From: Poecilobothrus nobilitatus | Taxonomy: Eukaryota > Arthropoda > Insecta > Diptera > Dolichopodidae | Assembly: GCA_947095535.1 (NCBI GenBank) | Contig: OX352774.1 | Coordinates: 177,628,200-177,692,199 of the forward strand | Direction of reading: 5' to 3' | DNA length: 64,000 bases | Shown here: positions 59,879 to 64,000 of the stretch, piece after piece | Layout: every line of letters begins with the position of its first letter | Numbering within the stretch: the first letter of the stretch is position 1 | Translations under genes and position numbers: made by a program | The notes under the pieces: generated by a model | What the model saw: the letters and a program-made list of their open reading frames with translations, nothing else | Databases searched by the model: none | What the model was told of the DNA's origin: nothing

Positions 59879-60522
59879 AGGTGTCATAAATTCATAGGTC
59901 ATAAAGTCGCATTTGATTAATCTGATTTTATTATCCTTTTAAATGAGTCATAATGTGCATATTTTTATAAAAAAAATTGATGTCATAAAGCCTTAATTAA
60001 TTTTTAAAACGATCGGCGTAGAGTATTGGATAAATATGTACATAAAAAATAATTTCGAAGGATTTTAGAGTTGGTTACAAAATCAGGGTTTCCATAATTT
60101 GTATAGCTGGAATTTTTTTGGCCGGCACCTCCTATTATTTGAAATATGAATGTAATCAAAATAATTAGAAGCAATTTTTGGGTTTGTTACAAAATGCGCC
60201 TTCTACATAATACATATAAATAGGTTCGTATGAACTAAAATAGGAAAAATATGGAATGAACTAAAGACGAAAAATAAATTGACAATATTTTCGACTTTAA
60301 TTCTTTTAAATGTTTTCTATATTAATTTATACAGTCTAAAAAAATAAATAGAAAAGATTTTAGAGTTGATTCATTAAGCTTAGTATAGATTTTCCGTTAA
60401 AGTAGTTTTAATTGCATATGACACAACACCATATAGCTTTATAATCTATTAAAATAAGTCATAAAGCCATATTCCCAATATTCGTGAAATATGGCTTAAT
60501 GACCTATGGCTTTATGGTACCT
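59879..60522. mobile_element. Foldback element with GTCATAAAG word arms
   Basis: The left end AGGTGTCATAAATTCATAGG-TCATAAAG is matched by the reverse complement of 60483-60522 (AGGTACCATAAAGCCATAGG-TCATTAAGCC). The word CATAAAGCC recurs several times in both arms. The interior (60055-60360) contains two copies of the family C core (GGATTTTAGAGTTGGTTACA and AAGATTTTAGAGTTGATTCA). The length is about 644 bp, with no coding content. Confidence 0.75.
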
Positions 60523-61568
60523 CATCGATTATTATATTAAAATGCATATTATTTAATAATTAAATGTAAAGAAAATTACATTTTCTCTATAATATACAAA
60601 GTATAAATGAAAATTTGGCACACATTTAAATTTGTCGCTAAATTTATGTGCCAAACTATAACTTTTAATAATTTTTAAATAAAACATCGATCTTTTATGG
60701 CATATATACAGAAAATGCTAAGAAGAGACTTTTAAAAAAGGAAGTTAAAAAATAAAATTATGTTTTATTTTAATACATTTACATAATTCATCCAATAATT
60801 TCATGTGGTTCTACAAGTTTCGATGTACAGCTTCAAACACATAATATTGAAATATATTCAAGTAAATTAACGAACCTTCTCTTTTATATTTTTAGTTTTT
60901 ACTTCATAAAATATAACATGATTAAATATTTGAGAAAATATTAGTATGTAGCATGTCAATTACAAAGAATTCTGGTATTCATATGTTAAAAAATTTTTTA
61001 TTCTTAAATTTTTAAAAATAAATTTTTTTTTATATTTTAGGAAATTAAAAAGAAACCAAAAAAAAAAAGAAAAATTTATTTACTGAAAAATTACTAAATT
61101 TTTTTTGAAATCGATTTAAAAATTTGATACTTTTCACTATATTTCGAAACTATGACCATGACATTCAATTTAAAATTTTATTGTCTTTTTCTGTTTTTTT
61201 TTTTTTTTCTGCTAATTAGATGACAAATATATACCATATACCATATACCATATACCAAAAAAATTTACAATTTGAAAAAAATGTCTCTTTAAAAAGTTTT
61301 TCCTAATTCTAATAAAATGAAAATTTTATCGTTAACACCATTAAAAAAAAATTTTTATTTATTTTTAGAATAATGGATGATTTCGAATTGATTGAAATAT
61401 AAGTTTAAATAATCAATGTCATATTTTAAGTCTATATTCAAACAAATCAAACAACATTTAATATAAAATTCTGAACAGTTTTTATTATCCTATAGGGGCA
61501 AAAGAAAACTTCTTCAAAATCAAAATGTTGTATAGAAGTATTAAAATAAATTGATGGAAATTGAAAGT
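60523..61568. other. AT-rich sequence, nothing recognised
   Basis: Apart from the heptamer run at 61229-61256, no feature is identified. Confidence 0.5.
61229..61256. repeat. ATACCAT heptamer run
   Basis: About four perfect tandem copies of the heptamer ATACCAT. Confidence 0.9.
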
Positions 61569-61571
61569 TTA

Positions 61572-61874
61572 GTACCGAACCTAAATTACGGCGTACGACG
61601 TAAGAAGTCTATTAAAATGCTCTCATATATATATACTTTATATGAAGATGACTGAAATACGCTGAGAATTTGAATTTCCAATTTTGACATGACGTGCTTT
61701 TTTTTTTTGTTTTGTTTTGTTGTTTTGTTTTTTTTTTGTTTGAAAATATTATTTGTCTGACAGTCATTTTTTAGATGTCAATGGCAGACGCCGACGGTTT
61801 ATTTCGGTATACGTCAGCGTAAAAATATGTCAAAATATGTATGTACATCGTACGTCGCGATTTTGGTTCGGAAC
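61572..61874. mobile_element. PIF/Harbinger-like MITE
   Basis: The left end GTACCGAACCTAAATTACGG-CGTACGACGTA and the reverse complement of the right end GTTCCGAACCAAAATCGCGA-CGTACGATGTA agree at about 25 of 31 positions. TTA flanks both sides (61569-61571 and 61875-61877), a 3-bp TWA duplication typical of PIF/Harbinger. The 303-bp body has T runs and a GACGCCGACGG stretch, but no transposase. Confidence 0.78.
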
Positions 61875-62990
61875 TTATACAGTTTTAGCAGATTTCCAAC
61901 TTATTTAAACGCAAATGGTATCTACAAGATTAAGTGTAACGTAACGTTAAGCGTAAAGATTTAAAAATCTAATTTAAATTGGACAAGTACACAAATTCAG
62001 CAATTGCAACACAGGTACAAAATATTTAGTTCTCCCCACCACATCCAATGGAAAGGAAAGATAAGGAACGATGATAAGGAAAGAAATTAACCTTTCCCTT
62101 TCAACTATAGTTGCGATACAAGTATTAAATTATAATTATATAATTTATTTTATTTACATTTTTTTATTATATTTTATATAATATTTTAACATAAACGACG
62201 TTTGAACTGAAATTCGCCTAAAAGAAACCGGACTGAAGCACTACGCCATTGGTCAGATTCCAAAATATTAAAACCCATTTTAAGTTAGTTTAATCAAAAA
62301 ATTACTAGAGATTCACAGTCCTAAAATTCCTAACTAAATTTTATAATTATTATTATTTACAAATATTTGTGAGAATTATCATTTGTATATAATAAATGGA
62401 CGGACAAAAATGGCACAATAAACATTAAGTAACAGCACAATTTTCGCTATTTATCATCATTTTTAGGATACAATTTTAAGTAAATAATTGGACCCAAAAC
62501 AACATTGAGAAAATTTTTAATTTAAATTTTTATTTACTTTTTCTCTTCAAATGATTTTTTTTTTTTTGTTCCTTTTCATCTTCTTTTGTTTGAAATAAAC
62601 AAAAACAATAACAACTCAAACACCCACATTAATACACTTCAATCAATAAGAATACTTCCATCCATTTCATCATTATCTCTCTAATATTTCAGTATATTTT
62701 TCTCTCTGTGTTCTTTTTTTTGGTTCTTTTGTTTAAAAACCAAACTAAAAATAAAAAGAGCAAAAAAAAGGAAAACATTTTATTTAGCCAAAAAAACACA
62801 GATTTTTATTTTGGTTTTCTTTTTTTGAAAATATACAGAAAAAGAAAACTAAAAATATTCTTATTGAAACATTGCCAAAAAAAATTTGATTTTAAACTAT
62901 AAAACTATTAGAAAAATTATAATTTTAGCAAACGTTTATAACATTTCAAAGAAAAATATTATTTAAATATTATCCATTGCCTATAGTTAA
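61875..62990. other. AT-rich sequence, nothing recognised
   Basis: A purine-rich stretch GGAAAGGAAAGATAAGGAAC lies near 62050. The frame 62708-62902 is composed of Lys, Phe and Leu codons. No gene is supported. Confidence 0.5.
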
Positions 62991-63560
62991 GGCAATTTTG
63001 TAATTCAATACAAAATCAGGGTTATATGCTTTTTTGCAAAATATGTATGTATGCCATTTTTACTTTAACTGAAGACATTTTGTTTTTATGTGAAGATATT
63101 TTATTTTTATAGTGAAGACATTTTTATTTCAAATGAAGACTTTTTACTTTAACTGAAAAAAAATGTCTTCACTTAAAGTAAAGAATCTTCATTGAAAAAA
63201 AAACAAAAATCTTCATTTGAAATAAAAAAGTCTTCAATTAAAGTAAAAAAACACTTCAGTTAAAGTAAAAAAGGTATATATAATACGTATTTGCGAAGTT
63301 CTGAATTAAAAGGAATTATAAAGTTGGTTATAAAATCAGAGTTTTAATAAAAATTTTGTTTAGCAGCAATTTCGGAGCAGCAACCCACACTATTTTAAAA
63401 GCGTTGATGTTAAAATATATATCTAGATTCTAGAAAATAATAATGAGATATTTTATATAAATGGTTACAAAATTAGGGTAACATCCTATTTCCTTTTTCC
63501 AGAATATCTATACATGTACATGTGTTTTCTGAATTTAAAAAGACATTTATGATCGAGCAC
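62990..63560. repeat. Word-arm repeat (GAAGACATTTT) between family C cores
   Basis: From 63065 the words CTTTAACTGAAGACATTTT and GTGAAGACATTTTTATTTC recur. From 63160 the opposite words AATGTCTTCACTTAAAGTAA, AATCTTCATTTGAAATAAAA and AGTCTTCAATTAAAGTAAAA follow, so the two halves form an imperfect foldback. Core copies flank it: TACAAAATCAGGGTTATATG at about 63009, and TTATAAAGTTGGTTATAAAA with GGAGCAGCAACCCACACTAT at 63310-63395, then another decayed core at 63440-63560. Confidence 0.72.
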
Positions 63561-64000
63561 AAAATTAGAGTTTCAATAATTTGTTTACGAGATGGTATCT
63601 ACTTAATTGCTATGATTAAATATTGCTCTGACCTAATATTTTACAATTTTTGAAAAATTATGCACGTCTACTTTTGGCAGTTGTATATGTAAAAATGTTG
63701 ACTCTAAAATGAAATCCAATAAAATAACATGCAGCCAAATGAAATACTGGCTTATAATAGTAGCTTCTTAAAATCACTTCTCGAATTAACAGACTATAAC
63801 CAATTGAAAAATGTTTGTACCAAAAGAATACTACAAATAAAAATAGTTAGATAGTAATTAATGTTGCCTTAATTTTTTCCACAATATAATGTACATTTTT
63901 ATGAAAACAATAATAAAAACTAAATTCAACTTGCAAACTATCAATTTAGACCTCACTTCGAATTTTAAAAATTTGAGATGCTTTAATTGGTTATTTAAAC
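63561..64000. other. AT-rich end of window
   Basis: No exon, RNA or repeat copy is recognised. Confidence 0.5.

Overview
The window is strongly AT-rich nuclear DNA of a metazoan, most likely an insect and plausibly a dipteran. The reasons are spliceosomal introns in a sugar-transporter gene, remnants of several non-LTR retrotransposons, a tRNA-derived SINE, many short inverted-repeat DNA elements, and repeats with the (GTCY)n tracts of the mini-me/DINE-1 (Helentron-related) elements known from flies. Homopolymer A and T runs of 10-20 bases are very frequent. No prokaryotic gene organisation, rRNA, functional tRNA or CRISPR is seen.

Only one host gene can be reconstructed. It lies on the minus strand between 48078 and 41809: six coding exons, all joined in frame by GT-AG introns, encoding about 589 residues of a major facilitator superfamily sugar/trehalose-type transporter with an unusually long polar C-terminal tail. 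Its true start lies in an upstream exon that I could not find. Its largest recognised intron (about 4 kb) holds a long TAC/GTA trinucleotide array and arms of other repeats.

The rest is a repeat graveyard. Non-LTR (LINE) pieces lie at 62-870 (-), 2960-3245 (+), 16045-16378 (+), 16866-17700 (-) and 33990-34800 (+), all broken by stops and frameshifts. A SINE with a class II tRNA-like head appears six times; one copy has a clean 11-bp target duplication. Repeat family A (three copies, one split by a 1.1-kb element carrying a 142-bp tandem array) and family B (three long copies and two fragments) carry GTCY tracts. Small DNA-element candidates lie at 4464-6055 (CACTG ends), 10865-11193, 23075-23585, 23929-24175 and 61572-61874.

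Two signals deserve most attention. At 37261-37442 a hammerhead-ribozyme-like core sits between 40-bp near-perfect inverted arms. Between 36.2 kb and 63.5 kb there is a dispersed family of foldback-like elements. They share a core (consensus beginning TTAGAGTTGGTTACAAAATC) but have arms built from different short words repeated in both orientations. The long stretches between these items are AT-rich sequence in which I recognise no gene.
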